Part shown: positions 16,024 through 24,578 of the stretch, piece by piece
Layout: the number at the start of each line of letters is the position of its first letter
Numbering within the stretch: the first letter of the stretch is position 1
Source of the DNA: Phycisphaeraceae bacterium
Lineage (GTDB): Bacteria; Planctomycetota; Phycisphaerae; Phycisphaerales; Phycisphaeraceae
Assembly: GCA_028284155.1 (NCBI GenBank)
Contig: JANQSF010000107.1
Coordinates: 1 to 53,270 of the forward strand
Length of the DNA: 53,270 bases
Reading direction: 5' to 3'
Program-made: the position numbers and the translations under genes
Notes under the pieces: model-generated
What the model was told of the DNA's origin: nothing
Database searches by the model: none
What the model saw: only the letters and a program-made list of their open reading frames with translations

Positions 16024-18342
16024 TCACGGCAGCCGAGCGCCCTTCGGCCAACCCGCACCCGGGCGTTTCAGGCCGCTCCACTGCTCCAGCGTCTTGCCCG
16101 TCTGCTTCTTGATCCGCTCCCGAGCCTTTTCGATCGTCAGCGACTCCACATGGCCGTCGTTGAACGCGGCCGCGATCGTCCGCCCGTTCGACACGTTCAA
16201 CCGCTCGAACAAGACAATCTTCTCGCCGTCGAGCTTGTCTGTCGCGCCCGGGACGTAGCAGTACGACGAGTTGGTGTTGATCCACTCGGTCTGACGCTTC
16301 TTTTCCCACTTGAGGAACTCGTCGGGGACGCGAACCCCCGCCCGACTCGCCAGCACGGTTTCCGGCTCGATCAGGCTTTCATGAACGAGCGTCGCCACGT
16401 CGGGCGGGAAATTGCCCTTGTTCGTCTGCGCGTGGACGATGCACCCGGTAACGATCTGCCGCATATTCGCCATCGAGCTGGCTGCGCGGGCGCCGCCGCC
16501 CGGACCGATCGCGATGCCCGGCGGCGCGAAGTCGGCCTGCCGAACCATCATCATCGCCGGCATCATCACGCCGAGCATCATCATGTACTGGCCAGCCATC
16601 ATGTTGTTCTGCGCACCCAGCAGCGTCGCGCCGGGGAACGGGCTGATCGCACGGATGTGCAGCCCCTTGGCGTCCGACCAGACAAAGCTGCCGGCCGGCG
16701 AAAGGTGCGGCTCGAGTTTGGTCAGCGGCGGGACGAGCATCATCGGCGCGTCAACGCCGAACATGTCGGCGAAGCCCATCGCCAGCCGGGAAATCATCAG
16801 CGTCGTCTGGTAGCCGTCGCCGGCCGTCTGCGGCAGGTCCATCCAACTGATCGCCCGCGCGCCGTTGGCGGCGCCCACGCGCTTCTGCAACGCGACGAAA
16901 CGCGGGTCGTCCAGCAACGACGGGCCGCCCTTCTTCACGTGATCAACCGCGGAGACCAGCATCTGCGGGTAAAGCGCGACGTACAGGTACCCGTCGTGGA
17001 TCGTCCACGCCGGCGTCACGAACGGCACTGCCAGGTAGCTGATGGTCAAATCGCCGGCCTTGGCGGTCTTGATCTGAATCTTCATCTCCTCGTTGCCCAT
17101 CTCTTCGGCGATCAACTCGTTGGCTTTCCGCGCGATGGTCGCCAGCGTGATCTGCGCCCGTGCCGGCTCGCGGAGCTTGTTGATCGCGACCAGCCCCATC
17201 GTGCCCCGGCCGCCGACGTGCTGATCCGTATAGATGATCCACTCGTCGCCCAGCGGACGCAGGATGTCCGCCTCCAACGCGATGCCGACCTGCGCTCGCA
17301 GTTCCGCGAGCATGTCGTCGATTTCTTCGGTCGCACGCGGCTCAATCTTCGTCATCGTCGTGCGGATCTCTTTCCACACGCGCGCCAGGTCCAATCGGCC
17401 CGCCGCCGCCAACGCCGCGCCCTTCGGGATACGCTTGAGCGCGTCGCTCGACATCGGCTCAGCCTGAAGCAGCTTGGCCAAGCCCGTCAGCGGCGCGGGC
17501 GCCTCAATGAACACGTCGTCGCCCCAGTCCTTGCCGTTGAACCCGCCCGTGTAAACGACCCGCTTGATGCTCGGCAGGCCCAACGCCTCGATGATCTTCG
17601 GCATCATAACGATTTCGTCGTTCGGCCCCGGCTCGAAACCGGCCTGCTTCATCTGTTCGAGCTGCTTCTGGCGAACGGCCTCGATCATCTTCAGCAGCGA
17701 CTCGACGTCGGCGTAAACCATCGCCACCGGGTCAGGGTTGACCTGTGACAACGACGCGCCGAATTTCGCGGAGGTCTTCAGCGAAGCGCCCGCGACCTGG
17801 CCAGACAGCAACGCGCGTTCAGCCGGCTTGATCGGGCCGGCCGTGATCAGCACGGTCTTACCGGCCAGCGAGGCCTGAACCATGTCGCCGCCGCCTTCTT
17901 CCTGGATCATCCGGTTCAACTCGGTCACGATCCGCGCCCCGTCGGCCGCGCCCGACTCGATCATCACCGCGACCTTCGGGATCGGCGGACCAGGCTGCGC
18001 CGCGTCGATCGGCCCGATGTACAAGGCCGTCGGCTTCTCCCAAACCGACTTGCCCAGTGTCTTGGCCAGGAACGAGAACACCGCCGCCTCGGGGTCGTGC
18101 TCGTTCTCGTCCTTGATCTTCTGCATCAGCTTCGGCAGCATGTCGTTGACGACCTGCGAGATGCCGGACGACTCGATCACTGCTTTGAGGTGCGAGGCTT
18201 CGTACTTCGGCCCAAGGTCCGTGCTACCCCGCCAGCCGACGTAAAGCAACGCGTCGGCCGGCACACGCTCAGCCAACGGCTGCGACCGGGCACTGAGCGG
18301 TGTGACAACGATCAACAGGGCGATCAAAGCAAAGCGGCGCAT
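16024..18342 (-). CDS. Large exported protein, DUF3352-like with a DUF1559-like end
   Basis: Protein of 772 residues. Signal peptide about 1-21 (MRRFALIALLIVVTPLSARS). The N-terminal 500 residues start LAERVPADALLYVGWRG, the usual opening of planctomycete DUF3352-type proteins, and contain further repeats of this alpha/beta type (MLVSAVDHVKKGGPSLLDDP). The last 150 residues (ASSMANMRQIVTGCIVHAQT, then SSYCYVPGA and AAAFNDGHVESL) match the C-terminal pattern of DUF1559 pilin-like proteins without their N-terminal helix. The start is set by AAAGGGG upstream of the ATG at 18342. Function unknown; found widely in this phylum. Confidence 0.82.
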   Translation of the reverse strand: MRRFALIALLIVVTPLSARSQPLAERVPADALLYVGWRGSTDLGPKYEASHLKAVIESSGISQVVNDMLPKLMQKIKDENEHDPEAAVFSFLAKTLGKSVWEKPTALYIGPIDAAQPGPPIPKVAVMIESGAADGARIVTELNRMIQEEGGGDMVQASLAGKTVLITAGPIKPAERALLSGQVAGASLKTSAKFGASLSQVNPDPVAMVYADVESLLKMIEAVRQKQLEQMKQAGFEPGPNDEIVMMPKIIEALGLPSIKRVVYTGGFNGKDWGDDVFIEAPAPLTGLAKLLQAEPMSSDALKRIPKGAALAAAGRLDLARVWKEIRTTMTKIEPRATEEIDDMLAELRAQVGIALEADILRPLGDEWIIYTDQHVGGRGTMGLVAINKLREPARAQITLATIARKANELIAEEMGNEEMKIQIKTAKAGDLTISYLAVPFVTPAWTIHDGYLYVALYPQMLVSAVDHVKKGGPSLLDDPRFVALQKRVGAANGARAISWMDLPQTAGDGYQTTLMISRLAMGFADMFGVDAPMMLVPPLTKLEPHLSPAGSFVWSDAKGLHIRAISPFPGATLLGAQNNMMAGQYMMMLGVMMPAMMMVRQADFAPPGIAIGPGGGARAASSMANMRQIVTGCIVHAQTNKGNFPPDVATLVHESLIEPETVLASRAGVRVPDEFLKWEKKRQTEWINTNSSYCYVPGATDKLDGEKIVLFERLNVSNGRTIAAAFNDGHVESLTIEKARERIKKQTGKTLEQWSGLKRPGAGWPKGARLP

Positions 18343-18504
18343 ACCGACCCCTTTCAATAGGTGTGAACATTCCGTTCTGATTGAACCGACACGCAGAGCC
18401 GCCATGTAGTCGCGGCCCCAACGACTCTATTTCAACAACATACGCACGACGAGGCAAGGCATGTTTGATATTCCGGGACATCGTCCCAGAAAACACGATG
18501 AAGC

Positions 18505-18524
18505 CGGGCCTTTCCGCAGGCCCG
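18505..18524 (-). terminator. Possible terminator of the MalK-type ATPase gene
   Basis: Stem CGGGCCT (18505-18511) with AGGCCCG (18518-18524), loop of six, 66 bases after the stop at 18590. The tail on the minus strand has only a short T run farther on, so this is tentative. Confidence 0.4.
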
Positions 18525-18530
18525 ATCCAG

Positions 18531-18563
18531 GCGCGCCTGTGGCAAAGGCTCGGCGTGCCACTG
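18531..18563. repeat. Short hairpin repeat, copy 1
   Basis: GCGCCTGTGGCAAAGGCT... contains the stem GTGGCA/TGCCAC. A near copy at 33593-33625 has GTGGCG/CGCCGC at the same place, a paired (compensatory) change. Confidence 0.6.
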
Positions 18564-18589
18564 CCCCAGCCGCCCCTTCAGCTCCGTTT

Positions 18590-19711
18590 TCAATCCCGCA
18601 GGATCACCACATCCTGCGAGTCGAATTCCAACATGACGTCATCCCCGCCCCCCTCGGGATCACCCTGCCCATTTGAGGACAGCACGCGTGGGTTGAGTTC
18701 AAACGCCTTGATCGGCGTGTCGTCGCCCACCATCAGGTGGTGCTGCGCGACCTCCCCCAGATAGACCATGTCCGTCCGCCGGGCGGGCAGGCGGTTGACC
18801 TGCTCCAGCGGCGGCGGCGGCAGGCCGACCGGCCGATCCGCATCCCGTGTCACCCGGATCGCCTCAGGCCGAACCGAGCACACAACGCTGCCGATGTTGG
18901 GCACATGGTCCGCCCTGACACTCGACCGCAACGGGCCGGCCGGGCACTCGAGTAGCACCCCGTCCGCGTCATGCCGAACGACGTGCGCCTGGATGAAGTT
19001 CGTCTCGCCCAGGAAGTCGGCGACGAATCGGCTGCGCGGCCGATGGTACAACTCGCGCGGGTCGCCGACCTGCATGAGCTTCCCGTCCTTGAGCACAGCC
19101 ACGCCGTCGGCCATCGACAGCGCTTCCTTCTGGTCGTGCGTGACGTACACGCCCGTGATGCCCGCATCCTTACAGATGCGTTTGATCTCGCTGCGCATCT
19201 CGATCCGCAGCTTCGCGTCGAGGTTCGAAAGCGGCTCGTCCAGCAACAACACCGTCGGCTTGACAACCAGCGCCCGCGCCAGCGCAACCCGCTGCTGCTG
19301 CCCACCCGAAAGTTCGTTCGGCTTGCGGTCGGCGTAAGGGCCCATGTGCACGCTTTCCAAAGCGTCGTCAACCCGCTTATCACGGGCCTCGCCCTTGACC
19401 TTGCGCACATCGAGGCCGAACGCAACATTCTCGCGCACCGTCATGTGCGGCCAAAGCGCGTAGCCCTGAAAAACCATGCCGCAGTTGCGCTTGTTGGCTG
19501 ACAGGTGCGTGACGTCGCGCGTCCCGAAGTGCAGCGTGCCCGACGTCGGGTCGGTGAACCCCGCGATCATCCGCAAAAGCGTCGTCTTGCCGCAACCGGA
19601 CGGGCCAAGCAAGAAGAACAACGCGCCGGCTGGGATGTCCAGATCAATCCCATCGACGGCCACCGTCTTGCCAAACGTCTTTCGCAACTTGCGGAGGGTG
19701 ATCGGCGTCAT
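18590..19711 (-). CDS. MalK-type ABC transporter ATP-binding protein
   Basis: ATPase subunit of an importer of the CUT1/polyamine/iron type, 373 residues. Walker A GPSGCGKTT (about 35-43), Q-loop MVFQGYALWPHMTV, signature LSGGQQQRV, Walker B VLLLDEPLSNLD and switch His in VYVTHDQKEAL are all intact. A C-terminal TOBE-like region follows (about 240-373, with VRPEAIRVTRDADRP). The start at 19711 removes eight residues that lie before the family start. No permease or binding protein is adjacent, so it may serve a transporter encoded elsewhere, as known for shared MalK/MsiK ATPases. Substrate unknown. Confidence 0.9.
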   Translation of the reverse strand: MTPITLRKLRKTFGKTVAVDGIDLDIPAGALFFLLGPSGCGKTTLLRMIAGFTDPTSGTLHFGTRDVTHLSANKRNCGMVFQGYALWPHMTVRENVAFGLDVRKVKGEARDKRVDDALESVHMGPYADRKPNELSGGQQQRVALARALVVKPTVLLLDEPLSNLDAKLRIEMRSEIKRICKDAGITGVYVTHDQKEALSMADGVAVLKDGKLMQVGDPRELYHRPRSRFVADFLGETNFIQAHVVRHDADGVLLECPAGPLRSSVRADHVPNIGSVVCSVRPEAIRVTRDADRPVGLPPPPLEQVNRLPARRTDMVYLGEVAQHHLMVGDDTPIKAFELNPRVLSSNGQGDPEGGGDDVMLEFDSQDVVILRD

Positions 19712-19739
19712 GGTCCAAAACAGGATACCGCGCATGCTG

Positions 19740-19756
19740 CCGCTTGCGGCTTAGCG
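19740..19756. repeat. Short repeat CCGCTTGCGGCTTAGCG, copy 1
   Basis: A 17-base sequence identical to 37571-37587, both directly upstream of genes. The core GCCGCAAGC/GCTTGCGGC can fold on itself. Confidence 0.7.
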
Positions 19757-19805
19757 TGTTGCCCACGACCACCTTACTAGTTGGACTAACGGGACCCGGC
19801 GCTTT

Positions 19806-19883
19806 GGGTGCCACTGGCGGCTTGCCCGCCAGTGCCATCGACGCACGACTAAGACACTGGCGGGCAAGCCGCCAGTGGCACCC
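19806..19883. repeat. Long perfect inverted repeat
   Basis: Two 29-base arms (19806-19834 and 19855-19883), perfect complements starting GGGTGCCACTGGCGG, with a 20-base loop. Each arm also holds the small palindrome CTGGCGG...CCGCCAG. It lies between two divergent genes (ABC ATPase and PTPS homologue). Confidence 0.92.
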
Positions 19884-19923
19884 GATTTGATGCTTCCTCT
19901 AAACCGCGTTCTAAACTACCCCC

Positions 19924-20316
19924 ATGCCCCGCCACGCGATCACCGTCCGCCGCGTCGTCTCCGCCGCACACGCGATCCGCCTCTACGACGGTTCGCTCGA
20001 GCCGGTGCACGGCCACGACTGGGCGATCGAGGTGACGGTCGCGGCCGACCAGCTCGACGACATCGAGGTGGTCATGGACTTCCACGCCCTGGAGAAGTCG
20101 CTCGACGCGCTGCTCGCCCCGGTCCACAACCGCAACTTCAACGACCTGCCGCCGTTCGCCGGCGACGGGCCGCACGGCCTGGCGATCAACCCGTCAGCCG
20201 AGCGCGTCGCGCAATGGGTCGGCGAGTCGATCGCCAACGACCTGCCCGACCACGCGCGGCTCGAATCCGTCAGCGTCAGCGAAGCGCCGGGCTGCGTCGC
20301 GACGTATCAGCCGTGA
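19924..20316 (+). CDS. 6-pyruvoyltetrahydropterin synthase family protein (PTPS-III-like)
   Basis: Protein of 130 residues of the PTPS/QueD fold. Zinc ligands His16 (SAAH), His29 and His31 (VHGHDW) are present. At the catalytic position it has Glu in an ExxHGH motif (E26-P-V-H29-G-H31) and no Cys; ExxHGH is the mark of PTPS-III enzymes, which make 6-hydroxymethyldihydropterin for folate and replace FolB. The Asp-His pair expected in LDHxxLND is altered to VHNRNFND, so activity needs care. A C-terminal Glu (SVSEAPGC) is kept. Alternatives: a QueD-like paralogue of other function. Stands alone, beginning 40 bases after a palindrome. Confidence 0.85.
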   Translation: MPRHAITVRRVVSAAHAIRLYDGSLEPVHGHDWAIEVTVAADQLDDIEVVMDFHALEKSLDALLAPVHNRNFNDLPPFAGDGPHGLAINPSAERVAQWVGESIANDLPDHARLESVSVSEAPGCVATYQP

Positions 20317-20331
20317 GTTGCACACATTGAA

Positions 20332-20440
20332 GTGGGACAGACATTCCTGTCTGCCGGTCGGGTGCCTGTGAATAAGCGAAGCGTTTCACAGTTCCGAATG
20401 TCGCAGTGCCGTGAAACGCTTCGCTTATTCACAGGCACCC
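20332..20440. repeat. Composite palindrome with perfect 30-bp arms
   Basis: A small hairpin GACAG...CTGTC (about 20336-20352) is followed by a perfect inverted repeat with 30-base arms, 20360-20389 and 20411-20440 (arm starts GGGTGCCTGTGAATAAGCG), separated by 21 bases. It lies in the leader of the PAC2 gene. Confidence 0.9.
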
Positions 20441-20445
20441 CGCGC

Positions 20446-20471
20446 CACACGGCCGACACGGCCGTGGCACG
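20446..20471. repeat. Half copy of palindrome family A
   Basis: CACACGGCCGACACGGCC and following bases match the right arm of the family A element at 27458-27483 with one early difference. The left arm is missing; the composite palindrome occupies its place. Confidence 0.75.
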
Positions 20472-20511
20472 AAGGCATTCCCCACTTCTGCCAAGACCTA
20501 TTATCCGATGC

Positions 20512-21378
20512 ATGTCCGACACACTCGACATCCACGACCCGCCGCGACTCGAGGCCGGCCGACTCGTCATGGGCCTGTCCGGCTGGATGGACGCCGGCGA
20601 CGTCTCCACCGGCACGATCCATCGGCTGGTCAAAGCGCTCGACGCGCAACCGATCGGCCACCTGCCCGCGCCCGACTGCTACATCCAGAACATGCCGGGC
20701 GACATGCAGGTCTCAGCCATGTTTCGGCCGAACGTGCAGATCGTCGACGGCGTGATCGAATCGTTCGAAGTCGCAGACAACCCGCTGCACGCCTCGGCCG
20801 ACCGCCGCGTCGTCCTGTTTGAGGGCAAGGAGCCGAACATGGCGTGGTCGCGGTGGGTCGGCGCGCTGTTCGACCTGTGCGAACAGACCGGCGTGACCGA
20901 CGTGTGGTTCACCGGCAGCGTCGGCGCGACCGTGCCGCACACCCGCGAGCCGCGCGTCCTGAGCACCGTGTCCGACGCCGCGATCAAGAACGACCTCGCC
21001 CCGCTGGGCGTTCACTTCACCGACTACACCGGCCCGTGCAGCGTGATGACCTACATGATGACGCTCGCGCCGTCACGCGGCCTGCGCATGGCCAGCCTCA
21101 TTGCCGAAGTGCCGACGTACATCCAGGGGTCGAACCCCAAGAGCACCGAGGCCGTCATGCGCAAGCTGTCGGCTGCGCTCGACCTCAAACTCGACCTGAC
21201 CGACCTGCGCGACATCACCGACGAATGGGAACGCCGTGTCAACGAACACGTCGAAGCCAGCGACAAGATGCGCCTGTATGTCGAAAAGCTCGAAGAGGAG
21301 TACGACTCCCAAGTCTTCGACTCGCAGATGGGTGACCTGAAAGATTTTCTGGAGGAGAAGGGGATCCGTCTGGACTAA
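20512..21378 (+). CDS. PAC2 family protein
   Basis: Protein of 288 residues of the PAC2 (proteasome assembly chaperone 2-like, ATP-grasp-associated) family. Visible features are the opening LVMGLSGWMDAGDVSTGTI, the core VLFEGKEPNMAWSRWVGALF, the glycine strand VWFTGSVGATVPHTREP and the end LRMASLIAEVPTYIQGSNPKST, followed by a helical tail. The ATG at 20512 is chosen because the upstream open frame translates palindromic repeat DNA. Bacterial PAC2 proteins are of unknown role; phyla with proteasomes often carry them, but no proteasome gene is in the window. Confidence 0.88.
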   Translation: MSDTLDIHDPPRLEAGRLVMGLSGWMDAGDVSTGTIHRLVKALDAQPIGHLPAPDCYIQNMPGDMQVSAMFRPNVQIVDGVIESFEVADNPLHASADRRVVLFEGKEPNMAWSRWVGALFDLCEQTGVTDVWFTGSVGATVPHTREPRVLSTVSDAAIKNDLAPLGVHFTDYTGPCSVMTYMMTLAPSRGLRMASLIAEVPTYIQGSNPKSTEAVMRKLSAALDLKLDLTDLRDITDEWERRVNEHVEASDKMRLYVEKLEEEYDSQVFDSQMGDLKDFLEEKGIRLD

Positions 21379-21400
21379 TCATGTGTTTGCTCTGAACAAC

Positions 21401-21528
21401 TCCCTCTCCCTATGGGAGAGGGCTGGGGTGAGGGCTCTGCGAATTTGAGCCAATCCTTCAAAACGTGCGTCGGCCGCGCGAACCCTCACCCGGCGGCAAA
21501 GCCGCCGACCTCTCCCAGAGGGAGAGGT
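21401..21528. repeat. CCCTCTCCCT-type inverted repeat
   Basis: Left arm 21401-21434 (TCCCTCTCCCTATGGGAGAG, then GGCTGGGGTGAGGG) faces the right arm 21484-21528 (CCCTCACCC ... CTCTCCCAGAGGGAGAGG), which contains a small GGCGGCAAAGCCGCC hairpin. This kind of intergenic repeat is known from many bacteria. It separates the PAC2 and GGQ genes. Confidence 0.85.
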
Positions 21529-21577
21529 GATGCAAAGAGCTTGTTCTTGAATCAGCAAGCCGCCCTCCACACGATCG

Positions 21578-22096
21578 ATGTCTTCCAACCCCCACCCCGC
21601 CGCGCTCGACGCCGACACGCTACTGCGCGATTGCGACGTGACGCGCGGCCGAGCGTCAGGCCCCGGCGGGCAGCACCGCAACAAGGTCGAGACGGCCGTC
21701 ACGTTGACGCACCGCCCGACCGGCGTCAGCGCCACAGCGACCGAAAGACGCAACCAGGAACAGAACCGCAAAGTCGCGCTGTTTCGATTGCGCGTCGCGC
21801 TCGCCCTGCAGGTACGACACGACCGTTCACCCGACGCCCCACCAAGCGACCTGTGGCGGTCACGGCTCGAAAAGAAGACCGGCCGAATCGCCTGCAACCC
21901 GTCGCACGACGACTACCCGGCCATGCTGGCCGAAGCGCTCGACGCGCTGCACGCCTGCGACCACGACGCGCCGCGGGCGGCGGAACGACTCGGCTGCTCG
22001 ACCTCGCAACTGGTCAAGCTGCTCAAGGGCGAGCCCAAGGCGCTGCCACAGGTCAACCGCGAACGGGCCACGCGCGGCATGCACGCGCTGAAGTGA
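21578..22096 (+). CDS. Stand-alone GGQ release-factor-like protein
   Basis: Protein of 172 residues. The first half is an RF-1 peptidyl-tRNA hydrolase domain with the signature GPGGQHRNKVETAVTLTH (28-45, GGQ at 30-32), then TGVSATATERRNQEQNR as in PrfB and ArfB. There is no codon-recognition domain. Unlike ArfB, it lacks a long basic tail; the last 80 residues form a helical region with a helix-turn-helix-like stretch (APRAAERLGCSTSQLVKLLK). It probably hydrolyses peptidyl-tRNA on stalled ribosomes or on large-subunit complexes. Annotated in other genomes as peptide chain release factor-like protein. Next gene is 55 bases downstream on the same strand. Confidence 0.87.
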   Translation: MSSNPHPAALDADTLLRDCDVTRGRASGPGGQHRNKVETAVTLTHRPTGVSATATERRNQEQNRKVALFRLRVALALQVRHDRSPDAPPSDLWRSRLEKKTGRIACNPSHDDYPAMLAEALDALHACDHDAPRAAERLGCSTSQLVKLLKGEPKALPQVNRERATRGMHALK

Positions 22097-22150
22097 GCAC
22101 ATCGTTATCATGGCTTGGCACGCCCGTTCGGTCCACGCGAGCCACCGCCC

Positions 22151-24571
22151 ATGCAAACCGCTGACTACGTCGTCCTGATCGCCTATTTCGCCGTCATGGC
22201 GGCGATCGGCATCATCTGCATGTTCAAGATCAAGAAGCAGGAGGACTTCTTCCTGGGCGGCCGATCGTTCGGCAAGCTCATGCAGACGTTCGCCGCGTTC
22301 GGCGCGGGCACGGGCAGCAACGACCCCGTGCAGGTCGGCTCGCGCACCTGGGGCAGCGGGCTGGCGGGCATCTGGTCAGTCCTCATGTGGCTGTTCGTCA
22401 CGCCGTTCTACTGGATCTTCGGCGTGTGGTACCGGCGGATGCGTCACATCACCATCGGCGACTGGTACGTCGAGCGGTATCAGAGCAAGTGGCTGGGCGC
22501 GGCGTATGCCGTGTTCGGTATCTACTTCTACATGTTCTACCTGTCGGCCATGTTCACGGCGATCGTCAAAGTCGCCGTGCCGCTGATCGGTAAAGAACAA
22601 CTGCTGGCCATGGGCATCACCGACCCGTCGATGCTCAAGTTCTACCTCATCCCCGCGATGGGCGTGCTCATCGTCGTTTACGGCATCCTTGGCGGGCTCA
22701 AAGCTGCATACTGGACCGACCTGATCCAAGGCATCGGCATCATCGTGCTGTCGATCATTCTCATCCCCTACGGCCTATACGAATTGGTCAAGGCGTTCGA
22801 TCCCGACGGGCCGCGGACGATGATGCGCGGGCTTGAGATCATGCACGAGCGCACGCCGAGCGAGTATTTCCAGATCTTCGGCGGGCCTCGATCGAGTGAG
22901 TTTCCGCTGCATTACATCGTGTCGTTGACACTGCTTGGCCTCGTCGGCATCGTCGTGCAGCCGCACTTCATTTCGACCGGCGGCGGGTCAGCCAAGAACG
23001 AAAACTCGGCGCGCGTCGGCCTGGTCACCGGCAACTTCCTCAAGCGGTTCTGCACGATCGGCTGGGCGTTGACCGGCCTGATCCTGCTGACACTCATGGC
23101 CGGCAGCGTCGAGATCGCCGAAGACCCGGACCAGGTGTGGGGCGTGGCCTCGCGCAAGATCCTTTCCGAGGTCGCCCCCGGGCTGGTCGGCCTGATGCTC
23201 GCGTGTCTGATCGCCGCGATGATGTCGTCAGCTGACTGTTACATGATCATGGTCGCCGGCCTGGTCACGCGCAACTTCTACACGCCGATGCGACCGAACG
23301 GCGGCGAGAAGGAATACCTGGCCGTCGCGCGCGTGTCCGGCCTGATCATGATCGTCGGCGCGGGCATCATCTCGCTCCTGTATCAGGACGTGTTCGCACA
23401 GTTTGTCAGCGCGATCACGCTGCCGATCATCTTCGCCGCGACCTTCTGGGTCGGCATGTGGTGGCGGCGGGCGAACAAGTGGTCTGCCTGGCTGACGATC
23501 CTCTCCATCGTCGCCGTCTTCTTCGTCCTGCCGAGTCAGTTACCCGATCGGCTGATGCCCGACCTGCGTTACGATCAGTCGCTGACCATCGCCAACGACA
23601 CGGTGACGACGACGATCAGCCGAACAGCCAAGGCCAGCGACATCGCGCGGCGTGACGCCTGGCGGGCGGCGTACCTCAAGGCGCTGGACAACGAGGACGC
23701 AGCCAAGGGCCTCAGCGCGCTCAACACGATCAAACTCCCAACCGTCATGCCGGCCGACGCCGTCGAGGCGCACGAGGCGTGGGTCACCCGACGCGGGGCC
23801 GTGCTGGGTCGGCTCGCCAAGTCCATCGACGCTTTGGCCAAGAAGAAGTTCGACGACGACAAAGCACGCGACGAAGAAGCTCGCAACGCGCAGGCCAACG
23901 ACCTGCGCCAAGTGGCGATCGGTGAACTCAAAGAACTCGGCACGCCGCCGCCGCTGCTCAAAGAGGTTGTGGATGCCGACAAGATCGACCTGTCCACCGT
24001 CGATGTGAAAGAACGATTCGTCTCCGGCGGCAAGCCGATCTTCTTTGCCAAACTCGTCCCGCTGAACGAGGCCAACCCCGGCGGGACCGAGCCGGTCGAC
24101 ACCACGACCGAAGGCAACACCGAAGTCGTCATCACACGCAAGACCGGCCAATTCATCGGCGAGGGCGACCTGAAAGTCGAACTGCTGATCTACCACTGGC
24201 TGGGCATGGACCTAACCGACAAGCCGGCAGCGTTGCTGACCACGCTGGCCATGCCGCCCAAACTCGTCTTGCCGTTCCTGCTGATGTTCATCTTCAGCCT
24301 GATCACGCCGCGCACGAAGAAGGATGTGCTCGACCGGTACTACACGAAGATGAAAGTCCCCGTCCTGCCCGACGCCGAGGCCGACGCCAAGCAACTCGAA
24401 GAGGCCTACGCGCACCCCGAGGCGTTCGAGGACCGCAAGCTCTTCCCCGGCACGTCGATCGAAATCCAGAAGCCAAGATGGAGCGACGCCGTCGGTTTCG
24501 TCCTGTGCTTCGCCGTCTGCTTCGGGATCGTCTGGTTCGCGGTGTGGTTGACGAATCTCGGCTCGTCTTGA
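22151..24571 (+). CDS. Sodium:solute symporter family protein with a large soluble insert
   Basis: Inner-membrane Na+-coupled transporter of the SSS family, 806 residues against the usual 450-600. The core (1-465) has the family opening DYVVLIAYFAVMAAIGI, the DFFLGGRSFG motif (about 31-40), GTGSNDPVQVG and the later VPLIGKEQ and MMSSADCYMIMVAGL segments. Residues about 466-690 form a soluble, charged domain with coiled-coil features, followed by two further membrane helices (about 695-720 and 780-803). The start at 22151 gives the standard N terminus; a start 12 codons earlier exists. Substrate is likely a sugar or organic acid given the neighbouring sugar enzymes; this is inference. Confidence 0.9.
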   Translation: MQTADYVVLIAYFAVMAAIGIICMFKIKKQEDFFLGGRSFGKLMQTFAAFGAGTGSNDPVQVGSRTWGSGLAGIWSVLMWLFVTPFYWIFGVWYRRMRHITIGDWYVERYQSKWLGAAYAVFGIYFYMFYLSAMFTAIVKVAVPLIGKEQLLAMGITDPSMLKFYLIPAMGVLIVVYGILGGLKAAYWTDLIQGIGIIVLSIILIPYGLYELVKAFDPDGPRTMMRGLEIMHERTPSEYFQIFGGPRSSEFPLHYIVSLTLLGLVGIVVQPHFISTGGGSAKNENSARVGLVTGNFLKRFCTIGWALTGLILLTLMAGSVEIAEDPDQVWGVASRKILSEVAPGLVGLMLACLIAAMMSSADCYMIMVAGLVTRNFYTPMRPNGGEKEYLAVARVSGLIMIVGAGIISLLYQDVFAQFVSAITLPIIFAATFWVGMWWRRANKWSAWLTILSIVAVFFVLPSQLPDRLMPDLRYDQSLTIANDTVTTTISRTAKASDIARRDAWRAAYLKALDNEDAAKGLSALNTIKLPTVMPADAVEAHEAWVTRRGAVLGRLAKSIDALAKKKFDDDKARDEEARNAQANDLRQVAIGELKELGTPPPLLKEVVDADKIDLSTVDVKERFVSGGKPIFFAKLVPLNEANPGGTEPVDTTTEGNTEVVITRKTGQFIGEGDLKVELLIYHWLGMDLTDKPAALLTTLAMPPKLVLPFLLMFIFSLITPRTKKDVLDRYYTKMKVPVLPDAEADAKQLEEAYAHPEAFEDRKLFPGTSIEIQKPRWSDAVGFVLCFAVCFGIVWFAVWLTNLGSS

Positions 24572-24578
24572 CGAACCG

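Noticed and set aside
16150..17748. 532-codon open frame on the plus strand
   Set aside because: Antisense to the large DUF3352-like gene; Arg/His-rich translation with no family features, as expected for GC-rich antisense frames.
20332..20511. 60-codon N-terminal extension of the PAC2 protein
   Set aside because: It translates palindromic repeat DNA; the family start is at 20512.
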